From contig NZ_CP037422.1 in the NCBI RefSeq assembly GCF_007748175.1, positions 5,658,334-5,722,333 on the forward strand: 64,000 nt of DNA. The letters are read 5' to 3'. Under the pieces are notes generated by a model. It was not told the origin of the DNA. It did not search any database and saw nothing but the letters and a program-made list of their open reading frames with translations. The stretch is from Gimesia aquarii. Its GTDB lineage: Bacteria; Planctomycetota; Planctomycetia; Planctomycetales; Planctomycetaceae. Positions 25,612-34,017 of this stretch are shown piece after piece (within the stretch, counting starts at the first letter, position 1; each line of letters begins with the position of its first letter). The position numbers and the translations under genes were made by a program.

Positions 25612-26187
25612 TCACGCGCCGGGTATCTCTTTTTTTCGGGAGAATGGCCACCAGGATCGCTTTGGACCGATGCGGTTAAGAACTTGCCAGGGTTCAGGGA
25701 CAGTATCTGGAATGTCTTCATTATAGCGAACCCCTCCCAGTGTAACGAACAATTCGATGGGAATATCAAAAATGTAATCTGTGTCTGTCACGCCATTCTG
25801 TTCCGCAAACAGGCGATCGCGTATTGCGGTGAGTTGATCGGGAACTGCTCCCGTCGTTTCAAGATGAGTAAGCCCCTGCTGGGCATCATGCCAGACGGAC
25901 CATTGCTCTGTACCATTGAACCACGATGAAACATAGCAGTCCATTATGGTCTCGTTCGCGTAGCAGGCGAGCAGCGCTGCATTTTCTGACAAACGAGCGA
26001 ATACTTTTTCATTTGGAGTAATATCATCGTTGACATACAAGAGATACGCGCCATTCGGAAGAAACGCGCCCGTAACAGGGGATTCCGCAATCTCTTCATA
26101 TTGTCCCGTGGGGGTGACACGATATTCTGAATGAATCGTTTCTTCGTCCTTTCCAGTGACAGCAATGAGGAGAACACGATAGCCCAT
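25612..26187 (-). CDS. protein of unknown function, 191 residues
   Basis: Soluble, acidic protein without signal peptide or membrane segment. Segments SPVTGAFLPNGAYLLYVND and FDIPIELFVTLGGVRY are well ordered and codon use is gene-like. The last 20 residues are basic (KRSWWPFSRKKE). I do not recognise the family. It is alone on the minus strand in the mosaic region. A degenerate trace of the repeat element may lie 40-60 nt downstream of its stop. Confidence 0.65.
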   Translation of the reverse strand: MGYRVLLIAVTGKDEETIHSEYRVTPTGQYEEIAESPVTGAFLPNGAYLLYVNDDITPNEKVFARLSENAALLACYANETIMDCYVSSWFNGTEQWSVWHDAQQGLTHLETTGAVPDQLTAIRDRLFAEQNGVTDTDYIFDIPIELFVTLGGVRYNEDIPDTVPEPWQVLNRIGPKRSWWPFSRKKEIPGA

Positions 26188-26586
26188 TTGAAGAGATCTC
26201 TTTGAGGAATGACTTATAGTTCACTTCTACGTAGTAGTTTATGATGTCCACATGTTATTAAAATATGCAATACTTTTTAGTGATTAAATTAGACGCCTAT
26301 TCGAATTAATAATGAATCAGGTCTAATTTTAATTACGCGATACTTCGGCTTCTTTCTTACTCCTGGAATTATAACCGGAGTTCACGGCACAACAGAGGTC
26401 ATTTGAAAAAAGAGCGAGGTATTACTCGACATGGAAGCGAAATATGAGATCAAAATTGTCGGCGGCGTTTATGACATGTACACCAGCGAAGTCACATTGC
26501 TCGAAGAAGACTCGAAGAGTTGAAATGAAAAGTGTTCGGGTAACCTGAGTCGCCCGAACACTTCACTCGTGCCACGCTTGGTGGTC
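26188..26586. other. intergenic stretch with repeat copy g and a tiny frame
   Basis: About 400 nt without a supported gene. Copy g of the CAGGTCTCTTTT element (AATAATGAATCAGGTCTAAT, 26307-26330) lies here, with a weaker loop match. A 30-codon plus-strand frame (26431-26523, MEAKYEIKIVGGVYDMYTSE) reads like a small protein fragment but has no clear ribosome binding site. A hairpin at 26531-26562 closes the stretch. Confidence 0.45.
26531..26562 (-). terminator. hairpin terminator of the receiver gene; ninth GGGTAA palindrome
   Basis: AGTGTTCGGG pairs perfectly with CCCGAACACT (10 bp, 12-nt loop). On the minus strand it is followed by TTTTC and lies 25 nt after the receiver gene stop, so it can act as a terminator. 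Its inner bases (GGGTAA) mark it as a member of the palindrome family of 6.5-9.3 kb. Confidence 0.7.
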
Positions 26587-27042
26587 TTAAATTATGGCCT
26601 GTTCGTCAATACATTTTTTCTTTTTTTGTAGCGAGGCATAATGAGCCACTAACTCGATGAGTTTATCTCGATCAACCGGTTTGGTTGTGTAATTGTCACA
26701 GCCAGCCGCCACACAGGTATCTCGATCATGGCGATCCGTATGAGAGGTGATGGCAATAATCGGACTGGTATAACCTGCATCACGTAGTTTTTTTGTGGCT
26801 TCATTTCCATCGATTGACGGCATCTGAATATCCATGAGAATGACATCAAAGGGGAATCCGTGGTCCCGCGCTTCCAGAGCAAGATCGTACGCAATCTGCC
26901 CGTCTTCCGCGATGAACACTTCAGCGCCTGCCTGTTTCAAGTAATATGAGACCAGCCTTTGGTTATCGGGCATATCTTCCGCTAGTAGAACTCGGCATTC
27001 GAGTTGATTTTCCTGATCTGTGGATTTGTCTTGATCGTTCAT
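26587..27042 (-). CDS. stand-alone receiver (CheY-like) response regulator
   Basis: A 151-residue single receiver domain. The acidic pocket is Glu22-Asp23, the phosphoacceptor Asp71 in VILMDIQMP, the switch Thr99 in AITS, and Lys121 in TTKPVD. The protein ends in a short Lys-rich tail with no output domain, so it would work through protein contacts or phosphotransfer. The QMPSIDGNEAT form is that of receivers partnering hybrid histidine kinases. No kinase gene is near. Confidence 0.92.
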   Translation of the reverse strand: MNDQDKSTDQENQLECRVLLAEDMPDNQRLVSYYLKQAGAEVFIAEDGQIAYDLALEARDHGFPFDVILMDIQMPSIDGNEATKKLRDAGYTSPIIAITSHTDRHDRDTCVAAGCDNYTTKPVDRDKLIELVAHYASLQKKKKCIDEQAII

Positions 27043-27373
27043 GACGAGGTATGGCCTTTCTTCCGATACAAATGAAATTTTCCATCTGTTGAGCGTATCA
27101 ACTCACGATTTCCGTATGTTCAGACACTGGGTATCAAACTATAGAACACAATCGATGTCCGTGTGGGGAGGTAATCATCTGCATTTGCTCGGAAAAAGAG
27201 AGGGTTTAGTTCCTTTGAATTCCATAAGAGATTTACCTCCATTCTGAGGTCCGGAATTCGAAAAGTCTTGAGAAACGATGATCCCGTTCTCTTCAGGTGC
27301 CGTTGGATTGCTATTGAGAAAAAGACTGAATCTTCAATGCTTCCTGATCTTCAATGCTTCCTGGTGGCTATCA

Positions 27374-27868
27374 TTAGGAAACGGCAATCGACTCCAGCTC
27401 AGCAAGATGGCTGTCGGTATGGTGAAACATTTCTGTGAGGTGTTGACCAATCTGACCGTCGCCTTCTTCATCAGTCACAGAACCAGTGACATTCATTAAC
27501 AGTTGTCTGGCGTGATGCAATCGATCCAGGACCTCAGTGTGTGTATGGCTGCGTGCCCATCTTGCTTCGCGTTCATTATGCGTATCAGCATCGGGCCACG
27601 GGGCGTCTGGTGCGATCTCAAGATCGGTGCCCCCATACCACTCTTCCACAGGGATTTCCGGACCGCCACGAAACAGACCTTGAATGACAGGCAGGCTTGT
27701 TTCTTCCCAGAACGCAAGATGAGCCAACATCTCCTTCACAGTCCAGCCATCACGGATACGTCGGTCAAGGCCTTCAGTTCCTAAACGATTAATAACACCT
27801 GCCAGACGTTCCCGACTGGATTCAAGAAGTTTCAGTTTTTCGCTCGCCCACTGACCCTGCGCGCTCAT
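27374..27868 (-). CDS. DinB-superfamily protein
   Basis: A 164-residue four-helix DinB-like protein. The metal triad is probably His50 (LAHLAFWEE) with His150 and His154 (HHTDSHLAEL) at the C-terminus. The WTVKEMLAHLAFWEE segment is typical of the ClbS/DfsB and mycothiol-dependent groups. Substrate or thiol partner unknown. Alone in position, followed by an unrelated gene. Confidence 0.82.
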   Translation of the reverse strand: MSAQGQWASEKLKLLESSRERLAGVINRLGTEGLDRRIRDGWTVKEMLAHLAFWEETSLPVIQGLFRGGPEIPVEEWYGGTDLEIAPDAPWPDADTHNEREARWARSHTHTEVLDRLHHARQLLMNVTGSVTDEEGDGQIGQHLTEMFHHTDSHLAELESIAVS

Positions 27869-27932
27869 AAGTTAATTCCTTGGGAATGAAAGAAAAAGAA
27901 TTATCTCTTAGTCTGGATAGCAATGAGCAATG

Positions 27933-28403
27933 TTAAGCCTGCTTTTGTCGATAACGTTCTAGCACGGCTTCAGCCATCTCCTCTGGAGTTTGTTCACGTG
28001 AGTTGTCCCCATCACCAAAATATTCTCCCGGCCAGAACACAAGATCTGATATTTGGTGATCGCCAAATGTTTTCTTGATGGTGGAAAACATAAATTGAAG
28101 GTACGCATCATCCGTGGGGTTTTCACATACTCGCTTGAACATCTCTGTTAAGTCGTCTCGTGTGAGTGAAGAATCAGCGTTTGTCAATTTGTCAGTGAGC
28201 ACGCGGCGTACGTAATCGATATGATCCTCAGCACCATAGATTCCCTGAAACTCTGCAAATGGAATGGAAGTACCCGCGAGTTCATTAAATTCCTCTAGTA
28301 ACGGCTTTGCGTCATGCTCGTCTGCCCCATCTAACTCATTGGCGAGTTCTGCAAGCCTTTGAACGAGGGCTTCGTCGAGATGAGGTGGTGTTTCATTCGT
28401 CAT
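27933..28403 (-). CDS. protein of unknown function, 156 residues
   Basis: Start chosen at the ATG at 28403 (MTNETPPHLDEALVQRLAEL); another ATG lies six codons upstream. An acidic, helical, soluble protein with no membrane segment. FGDHQISDLVFWPGEYFGDG near the C-terminus is its most distinctive part and is followed by an acidic helix. Not assigned to a family. Lies 64 nt upstream of the DinB-like gene on the same strand, so the two could be co-transcribed. Confidence 0.6.
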   Translation of the reverse strand: MTNETPPHLDEALVQRLAELANELDGADEHDAKPLLEEFNELAGTSIPFAEFQGIYGAEDHIDYVRRVLTDKLTNADSSLTRDDLTEMFKRVCENPTDDAYLQFMFSTIKKTFGDHQISDLVFWPGEYFGDGDNSREQTPEEMAEAVLERYRQKQA

Positions 28404-28649
28404 GATGCTGGATCCTATCATAACATAAGGGGAATTTCATGCCCTGCAAGTTCTAAAAATCGTATCAAACTCAGGTGGGCTGTCAACAGATGGTTATAAT
28501 CAAATGCTGTGATTAAGAATGAGTTGTTGATGTTAACCCGAACCTCGCGACTCTTAGCGATGTCAGAAGATTCGAGTAAGCCAGTATGCTGGTCTGTTCA
28601 ATCTCCTGTTGTATGCCTCCTTTGCCTCGTAATAATGAAAGCCCATCTT

Positions 28650-29243
28650 ATGACCTGGTTAGAACCGATGACTCTTAACGGCCCTGGTGTCCGACTGGAA
28701 CTGCTTGATCAGAGACATCATGACGATCTTGTTGAGGCAACGAGGGATGGCGCACTGTGGAAGCTCTGGTATACCTCCGTGCCTGGACCCGATGGTGTGG
28801 CAGCAGAAATTCAAAGACGACTTGATTTGTTCGAACAGCAGCAAATGCTGCCCTTTGCAATCATTGCAGAATCATCGAACAAGGCCGTCGGTATGACCAC
28901 TTTCATGAATGTCGATGCAGCGAATCGGCGGGTTGAGATTGGATCAACGTGGCTCCGCAAATCGGTGCAGAGGACAGGACTTAACACGCAATGCAAGCTG
29001 CTCTTACTGACACATGCGTTTGAAGTGTTGGATTGTATTGCCGTCGAGCTCCGAACGCATTTTTTTAATCGACAGAGTCGCGCTGGTATCGAACGTCTGG
29101 GAGCGAAGCTCGACGGAATCTTGCGAAACCATCAGATCTCACCGAACGGCACACTGCGTGACACGTGTGTTTATTCCATTATCGCCGGCGAATGGCCTAC
29201 GGTGAAAGCACATCTGACATTTCAGGCAACACGTCCGAGTTGA
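28650..29243 (+). CDS. GNAT acetyltransferase, RimJ/RimL type
   Basis: The likely start is the ATG at 28650 (MTWLEPMTLNGPGVRLELLD); the frame is open upstream from 28509 but that part is unlike the family. The 197-residue protein has the GNAT fold of the RimJ/RimL branch: LDQRHHDDLVEATRDG, then VGMTTFMNVDAANRRVEIGS, where the acetyl-CoA-binding motif A follows. The acceptor is unknown. Single gene, divergent from its upstream neighbour. Confidence 0.82.
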   Translation: MTWLEPMTLNGPGVRLELLDQRHHDDLVEATRDGALWKLWYTSVPGPDGVAAEIQRRLDLFEQQQMLPFAIIAESSNKAVGMTTFMNVDAANRRVEIGSTWLRKSVQRTGLNTQCKLLLLTHAFEVLDCIAVELRTHFFNRQSRAGIERLGAKLDGILRNHQISPNGTLRDTCVYSIIAGEWPTVKAHLTFQATRPS

Positions 29244-29308
29244 ACGAGATTCGTAATACGCACTTGACTCGCTGTATGTGTTTCTGGTGATTCTTTCAAA
29301 TGCTAGCG

Positions 29309-29749
29309 TTATTTTATGCGTCGAACAGAACCGTTTTGTGTCAATGACTTATTACGGTCTTTGGGGGGAATCTGATCTGCGTAAGCTACTGCATCTTCAA
29401 TCGCGGTGTCGTGAATTGTAACGAAATCGACAGTCGTAAGTGGATCATACTCAGTCATGAGGTCCACGAAACCGTCGTTAAATGGTTCCGGATCGTGACC
29501 GCTTAATTTGTTATGTACTGCTGAGAGGAAAACGTACGCGTAAACTCGGCATTCCGCGATTCGTTCTGGTGATGGATTTTCGCCCAACGCGTCTTGAGGA
29601 CGATGTGTTAACAGCGCATACACATGCAATAGCGGCCCCATGGTTGGATGAGTCCATGAAGATTCAGCGTAGTTATCAGTTTTTACGAGCGCCTCAGATT
29701 GCGATTCAGCAATCTTGGAGAGTTCGGGTAAATCGTAGGGTGCAGTCAT
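29309..29749 (-). CDS. protein of unknown function, 146 residues
   Basis: Start taken at the ATG at 29749 (MTAPYDLPELSKIAESQSEA); the open frame continues 30 codons upstream without gene-like composition. A soluble, acidic, mainly helical protein with no recognisable motif. The 29488-29660 segment (YAYVFLSAVHNKLSGHDPEP) is gene-like. Confidence 0.5.
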   Translation of the reverse strand: MTAPYDLPELSKIAESQSEALVKTDNYAESSWTHPTMGPLLHVYALLTHRPQDALGENPSPERIAECRVYAYVFLSAVHNKLSGHDPEPFNDGFVDLMTEYDPLTTVDFVTIHDTAIEDAVAYADQIPPKDRNKSLTQNGSVRRIK

Positions 29750-30018
29750 ATCTCCTCCCGAATCGTATCTATGTTGGCAAATTTGTGATGATCCAGCAAT
29801 GTTTACAGAGGTTGCTGCAGGAAATTCGTAGACAGCCAATTCTCAAGATCGTACCAAATTAAAGCCGTGTTTCAATCTCTTTTCTGATAAGCTCGATACT
29901 CAAACTAGTTCGTGATTGATCATTCCCGGGAGTAGAAAGGTAAAATTAGCCAATTGCATTTCTTTTGAAATCACAAATTCATGAACAGGTCAAACAAAGA
30001 AGAACTAACGGTTTCTGA

Positions 30019-30240
30019 TTAATCTTCATGTGGTAAGTGTTGCAGAACAGGCCATTCCGCAAAAGCCAGGAAGTACAATAGTATTACATTTACTATTGGG
30101 ATTAAGATACCGAGGCTGATCCAGCCGGGGAACCCCGCTTTGGAACAGATCATCCAAAAAGGAGTCACTAGGAAAATCAAAATGATTCCGATGGTAATCA
30201 CTTCTAAAATTCCGGGCATGAGAATGAATACGGTAGGCAT
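30019..30240 (-). CDS. small two-helix membrane protein
   Basis: A 73-residue protein with two hydrophobic segments (about 8-28 and 42-62) joined by CSKAGFPGWISLGILIPIVN. This AGFPGW linker is typical of a common group of small inner-membrane proteins of unknown role. It ends in a short His/Asp-rich tail. Monocistronic. Confidence 0.75.
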   Translation of the reverse strand: MPTVFILMPGILEVITIGIILIFLVTPFWMICSKAGFPGWISLGILIPIVNVILLYFLAFAEWPVLQHLPHED

Positions 30241-30435
30241 AGAAAGAGTTTCCTTTGAGTTTCGTACAGAAGCAACTTGATGAAGATGGTTCGTTGCTTT
30301 GCTTAGACTTTATTAATGATTGTCAAAGCGATTTTGATCAAGAGTCAATCAAAAAATAATTAGTCATGCCATTTTGAATCATGGTAATGTCCTGGTAGTA
30401 AACGCTAGCCGCATTGTATATTTTTTACTGGCTTA

Positions 30436-31170
30436 TTAAGCGTCCCTGTGATCAGTCCAACCCCAGGGAATTCGTTTCTGTTCGGCCACAAGTTTTTGAT
30501 ACAATTCCGTTTCAGGGAATTCCTGGTTCCAGATTTGTTGCATTTCTAACGGTCCCGTAATACGATCGCGTTCTATGTCGCTTTGAACAAGACGTGCGAT
30601 TAGCGACCGGCGAATCTGAGAAGCTTCTTGATGATACTCATCGAGCATTTTCTTACGATCTATCCAGTTGTCGCGATGTAATCTGATTTCACGGCAAATT
30701 TCATCATTCCAGGGTTTGCTTTCGATGACATTTATTGCCGATTCACGTAACCATGCTGTAAAGGATGGGACAGAATGAGTTGGTTCTGAATCTTCCTCAA
30801 GGTAATGCCAAACGCTTGGATCATTGCCGTCATCGGTATAGAAGAACAGGAATTGATATCCCTGATGTTCTTGAAAGGGAATGACATTCTCCGGTAGTTG
30901 CCAAGGTGAATCTTGTTTTTTGGTCAGTTCAAGTGCGACTTCTCGTGCAACGTCAAATCCTGCAATGCCAAATGCATCACCATCCATCAGATGTCCACAT
31001 TTATGACCGAATTCATGTAAACACGCGATAAAAGCCAGCGGAAGGTTTTGTGATATGCGACGTTGGAAATGATCGATTTCTGATTCAGTGCATCCTCGTA
31101 TGTTGTCGGCCGTAGAAATGCCCGTGTCAATCAAGTACTGGCTGATTGTTGACATAAATTCTACATACAT
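30436..31170 (-). CDS. SMI1/KNR4 (SUKH) family protein
   Basis: The start is uncertain (ATG at 31188, 31170 or 31155); I use 31170, which has a GGA about 10 nt upstream. The N-terminal 160 residues follow the SUKH pattern: LPLAFIACLHEFGHKCGHLM, GDAFGIAGFDVA, ENVIPFQEHQGYQFLFFYTD and DPSVWHYLEED. Thus an immunity-type protein or a cytoplasmic regulator. The HEFGH string lies in the conserved SUKH helix and is not evidence of a metallopeptidase. A basic, helical C-terminal region follows. No toxin gene adjoins. Confidence 0.78.
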   Translation of the reverse strand: MYVEFMSTISQYLIDTGISTADNIRGCTESEIDHFQRRISQNLPLAFIACLHEFGHKCGHLMDGDAFGIAGFDVAREVALELTKKQDSPWQLPENVIPFQEHQGYQFLFFYTDDGNDPSVWHYLEEDSEPTHSVPSFTAWLRESAINVIESKPWNDEICREIRLHRDNWIDRKKMLDEYHQEASQIRRSLIARLVQSDIERDRITGPLEMQQIWNQEFPETELYQKLVAEQKRIPWGWTDHRDA

Positions 31171-31326
31171 GACACTAGTTCCATGCAACCGCTTGTGACG
31201 CTTAAGCTGCCATTTTTTAGAAACTAAAAATCACTTTTACTTTTCTTTTTCAGTCTCTTTTATTTTTACCAGATTGGTTGAAGCCAATCAAAGATCTCTT
31301 AAGGCATAGATCCGATGAACTGGTTG

Positions 31327-31683
31327 TTAGCTTGATTTTTTATACAGCGTCTTCCAATTTGTTTCGAAGGGTTTTTCAATCGCATCGAGATACCATGATT
31401 CTCTAACATCAAAATAGTGATGCAGTTCACTTATTAATTCTTGGAACGCAGAATGACCTTCTAAAATTTCATGTTTTGCATTTTCGGTTTTAAAAAGGAG
31501 AGCAACCTCATCATAGATCATCAAATCTACTTTATAGACTTCGATTTGATCTACATCAGACCAGTGAAAGCCTTCTACAACCGTTCCGTCTCTTTTTTTA
31601 CAAAAAACACCTGAATCAACCACAACATAATCTATTACGTCATTTTTTCGCATAAACAATTTAGCGAATATTTTGGCCAACAT
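31327..31683 (-). CDS. small protein of unknown function, 118 residues
   Basis: A soluble protein with strand-rich sequence (WSDVDQIEVYKVDLMIYDEV, ALLFKTENAKHEILEG) and a C-terminal helix ending in FETNWKTLYKKSS. This W-x-x-I-x-x-I-x-x-Y-K-x-D pattern is found in small orphan proteins near toxin-immunity genes, so an immunity role is possible but not shown. It follows the SUKH gene region on the same strand. Confidence 0.55.
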   Translation of the reverse strand: MLAKIFAKLFMRKNDVIDYVVVDSGVFCKKRDGTVVEGFHWSDVDQIEVYKVDLMIYDEVALLFKTENAKHEILEGHSAFQELISELHHYFDVRESWYLDAIEKPFETNWKTLYKKSS

Positions 31684-31724
31684 TTAATTACGCTCATATC
31701 TATTAATACCAGAATAAAAAAGTG

Positions 31725-32372
31725 TCATGAACCGCCTTCATTTTCTTCCAGCACAACCTTGACTTTGACGGGAGGCGTCTTGACTTCGTATTTCTGTGGC
31801 TTGCTTTTCTGCTTTTTGTCATTCGGAAAGGGAAACGCCGGTAACCCTGTGTAAACCGTGTACGTGGCGGTGATCGTGTATTCTCCCGATTCACTCCAAT
31901 AGAACCAGGGTGTGCCGCCGTTTGGGTTGAGTGAGTCAATTGAGAGACGATAACTTTTACCCGGCGCGATAGTCGGCTGGATGCTGCTGCCTGAAGACGC
32001 TCCTGATATTGATTTCAAATTATCCGGTTGCATGACTCCCGGTCCCTTAACGCTCAAGTCAGGGTAGCTAATCGCCCCTTTGGGCCAGATCATTACGTTC
32101 TTTTTACTGATATTCTTGAGTTCCAAAACAAGATCGACTTGCGGTGCAGCGGGTAGCTTGTCGCTGTCGGTTTCGGCTTTGATTCGCTTACGAAAGGCTT
32201 TTCCGCGGCGTTTTGGGGGCAGGATGTATTTCGATTGATTCACGATTAATCTGGCTTCCACAGGCGAAGCCTTCGATTTTTTTATCGGTTCCTCTGCCAA
32301 CAGGGGGACTGAGGTCGATATGAGGCAAACGATGACAGACAGTGATATGAAGCGGTTTGGATACAAAATCAT
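31725..32372 (-). CDS. exported protein of unknown function
   Basis: A 215-residue protein with a signal peptide (FISLSVIVCLISTSVPLLA, cleavage near residue 26). The rest has the form of an Ig-like beta-sandwich (VDLVLELKNISKKNVMIWPK, then YTITATYTVYTGLP), a type found in many planctomycete exported proteins. No enzymatic motif. Lies 41 nt after the previous gene on the same strand. Confidence 0.7.
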   Translation of the reverse strand: MILYPNRFISLSVIVCLISTSVPLLAEEPIKKSKASPVEARLIVNQSKYILPPKRRGKAFRKRIKAETDSDKLPAAPQVDLVLELKNISKKNVMIWPKGAISYPDLSVKGPGVMQPDNLKSISGASSGSSIQPTIAPGKSYRLSIDSLNPNGGTPWFYWSESGEYTITATYTVYTGLPAFPFPNDKKQKSKPQKYEVKTPPVKVKVVLEENEGGS

Positions 32373-32636
32373 GATCCCTGTTAGAATATTGACCGACGAC
32401 TACACGCAAATGAAATAAAACGCATGCTTTCGTTCTTCAATTTACGCTATCTGATTATAGATGAGCCGTCAAGAAAATTATCCTCCAGATCACAGGCGAT
32501 GAACTGTTGAGCGGACATGAAGAGATGATTTCGCTTTAAGATGCCGTCACACACAAAAGTCGTTATAATCCTGGACTGAAAGAATGAAGTTGATTTCATT
32601 TCAAGTAACAAATGAGTTGATCAGGGAGGACGACCA

Positions 32637-33140
32637 ATTCCGTTTACACCATTTCACTTTTGTCCGGGATTGCTCGCCAAAGCGTTTAGCCCTCGTTATT
32701 TCTGGCTCACATCGTTTGTGTTGGCAAATGTCCTCATTGATTTAGAAGTTCTTTACTATCTCAGCAAAAATGATCCACCAATTCATCGATACCTGCACAC
32801 CTATCTTGGTGGCATTTTCATGGGGGTATTCGCCGGTCTGCTGATGTTTGGTGTCATTCAGATAGCATGTCGGGTTTTACCAGCACATTCGCGCTGGAGA
32901 GCAAGAGTAATACAGGCACCAAAATTACAACTGCTTTGGCAATCGCTAATTGCCGGTCTCATCGGTGGGGTGACTCATATTTTTCTGGACAGTCTGATGC
33001 ATGAAGAGATGAATCCGTTTTGGCCAATTGCGGATGGAAATGGATTGGCTGGGATGCTCAGCGTCGGCACGCTTCATATCGGGCTGGCAGCGGCTGGCCT
33101 CTTCAGCCTGATATTCTGGCTTCTGCTTCGCGAATCGTAA
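32637..33140 (+). CDS. membrane protein of metal-dependent hydrolase type, ATT start
   Basis: The first ATG/GTG/TTG codon is the TTG at 32670, but the frame upstream encodes PFTPFHFCPGLLAKAFSP. This matches the conserved beginning MPFTPFHFGPG of this family. The residue before PFTPFHF is an ATT codon (32637-32639), preceded by GGGAGGA at 7 nt. The protein therefore very likely starts at ATT, as infC does. It would have 167 residues, with four hydrophobic segments and the motifs HRYLHTY and GGVTHIFLDSLMHEEMNPFW, which hold the His/Asp metal-ligand set of YdjM/DUF457-like membrane hydrolases. Function unknown. Confidence 0.72.
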   Translation: MPFTPFHFCPGLLAKAFSPRYFWLTSFVLANVLIDLEVLYYLSKNDPPIHRYLHTYLGGIFMGVFAGLLMFGVIQIACRVLPAHSRWRARVIQAPKLQLLWQSLIAGLIGGVTHIFLDSLMHEEMNPFWPIADGNGLAGMLSVGTLHIGLAAAGLFSLIFWLLLRES

Positions 33141-33253
33141 GAATTCCGTTTTCTTCGCTGCCTTTTACAGCTATAAACGGAGTTTCAGAAAGTTTGATCT
33201 ACTGCATCTTGCAGCCTGTGAAACTGAGGCAGTATTATGCACTCGTATTCTGT

Positions 33254-33790
33254 ATGATCAGGGATTTTGAGTCGGGGGACATCCAACTGATACGCGAAGT
33301 GAAGGAAGAAGATGCGGCAGGGATTTGTGAAATCTATAATCACTATGTCACAAATTCCATAATCACATTTGAAGAGAACGTGGTGACTGCTGCCGAAATG
33401 GAACGACGCATTCGGGATATCACTGCAACCTTGCCCTGGCTCATCCATGAAAATCAGCAAAGGATTCAGGGCTATGCTTATGCCAGTCAATGGAAGAGCC
33501 GCTGCGCTTATCAATACTCGGCAGAAATTACGGTCTATCTGGCCCATGATTCAGTTGGAAACGGTATAGGTAGTTTACTTTACCAGGCGTTAATAGATCG
33601 TTTACGAAATCTTTCTTTTCATAGTCTGATCGCAGGAATTGCACTCCCCAATCCAGCCAGCATTGCGTTGCATGAGAAAATGGGATTTGAAAAAGTGGCA
33701 CATTTCAAAGAAGTTGGCTGGAAAATGAATCGATGGATTGATGTGGGTTACTGGGAATTAATCATGCCGAATACCAATCCAGTACAATAA
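33254..33790 (+). CDS. phosphinothricin-type N-acetyltransferase (GNAT)
   Basis: Starting at the ATG at 33254 the protein has 178 residues. It matches the Pat/Bar/MnaT branch of GNAT: REVKEEDAAGICEIYNHYVT, then ITFEE, the acetyl-CoA pyrophosphate loop HDSVGNGIGSLLY, and the C-terminal GFEKVAHFKEVGWKMNRWID. Relatives acetylate phosphinothricin or methionine sulfoximine. The natural substrate here is unknown. The longer open frame upstream overlaps the previous gene and is not coding. Confidence 0.88.
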   Translation: MIRDFESGDIQLIREVKEEDAAGICEIYNHYVTNSIITFEENVVTAAEMERRIRDITATLPWLIHENQQRIQGYAYASQWKSRCAYQYSAEITVYLAHDSVGNGIGSLLYQALIDRLRNLSFHSLIAGIALPNPASIALHEKMGFEKVAHFKEVGWKMNRWIDVGYWELIMPNTNPVQ

Positions 33791-34017
33791 CTCTTTGACG
33801 TCAATCAAATACTCAGTCAGCAGGTGCCTGCATATATAGCGCGACGAAACCAACGACTCCTTCAGATAACTCCCTCCAATCATGTTTGTTAGAGCGTTGA
33901 AACTAAAAAATAAATTCAAGTTGAGTAATCCTCATCATCGATAAATTAACAGACGTGTACCTGTGTTAAAAGTTGGTGATGCAAACTGGTGGTTTTTGTG
34001 ATCTGGGGGGGATTGCT

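Noticed and set aside
31020-31060. HEFGH as a zinc metallopeptidase motif
   Set aside because: It falls in the conserved SUKH helix; the rest of the protein fits SUKH and lacks a third ligand in a usual place.
33020-33253. Long upstream extension of the acetyltransferase frame
   Set aside because: It overlaps the preceding membrane-protein gene in another frame; the GNAT domain begins just after the ATG at 33254.
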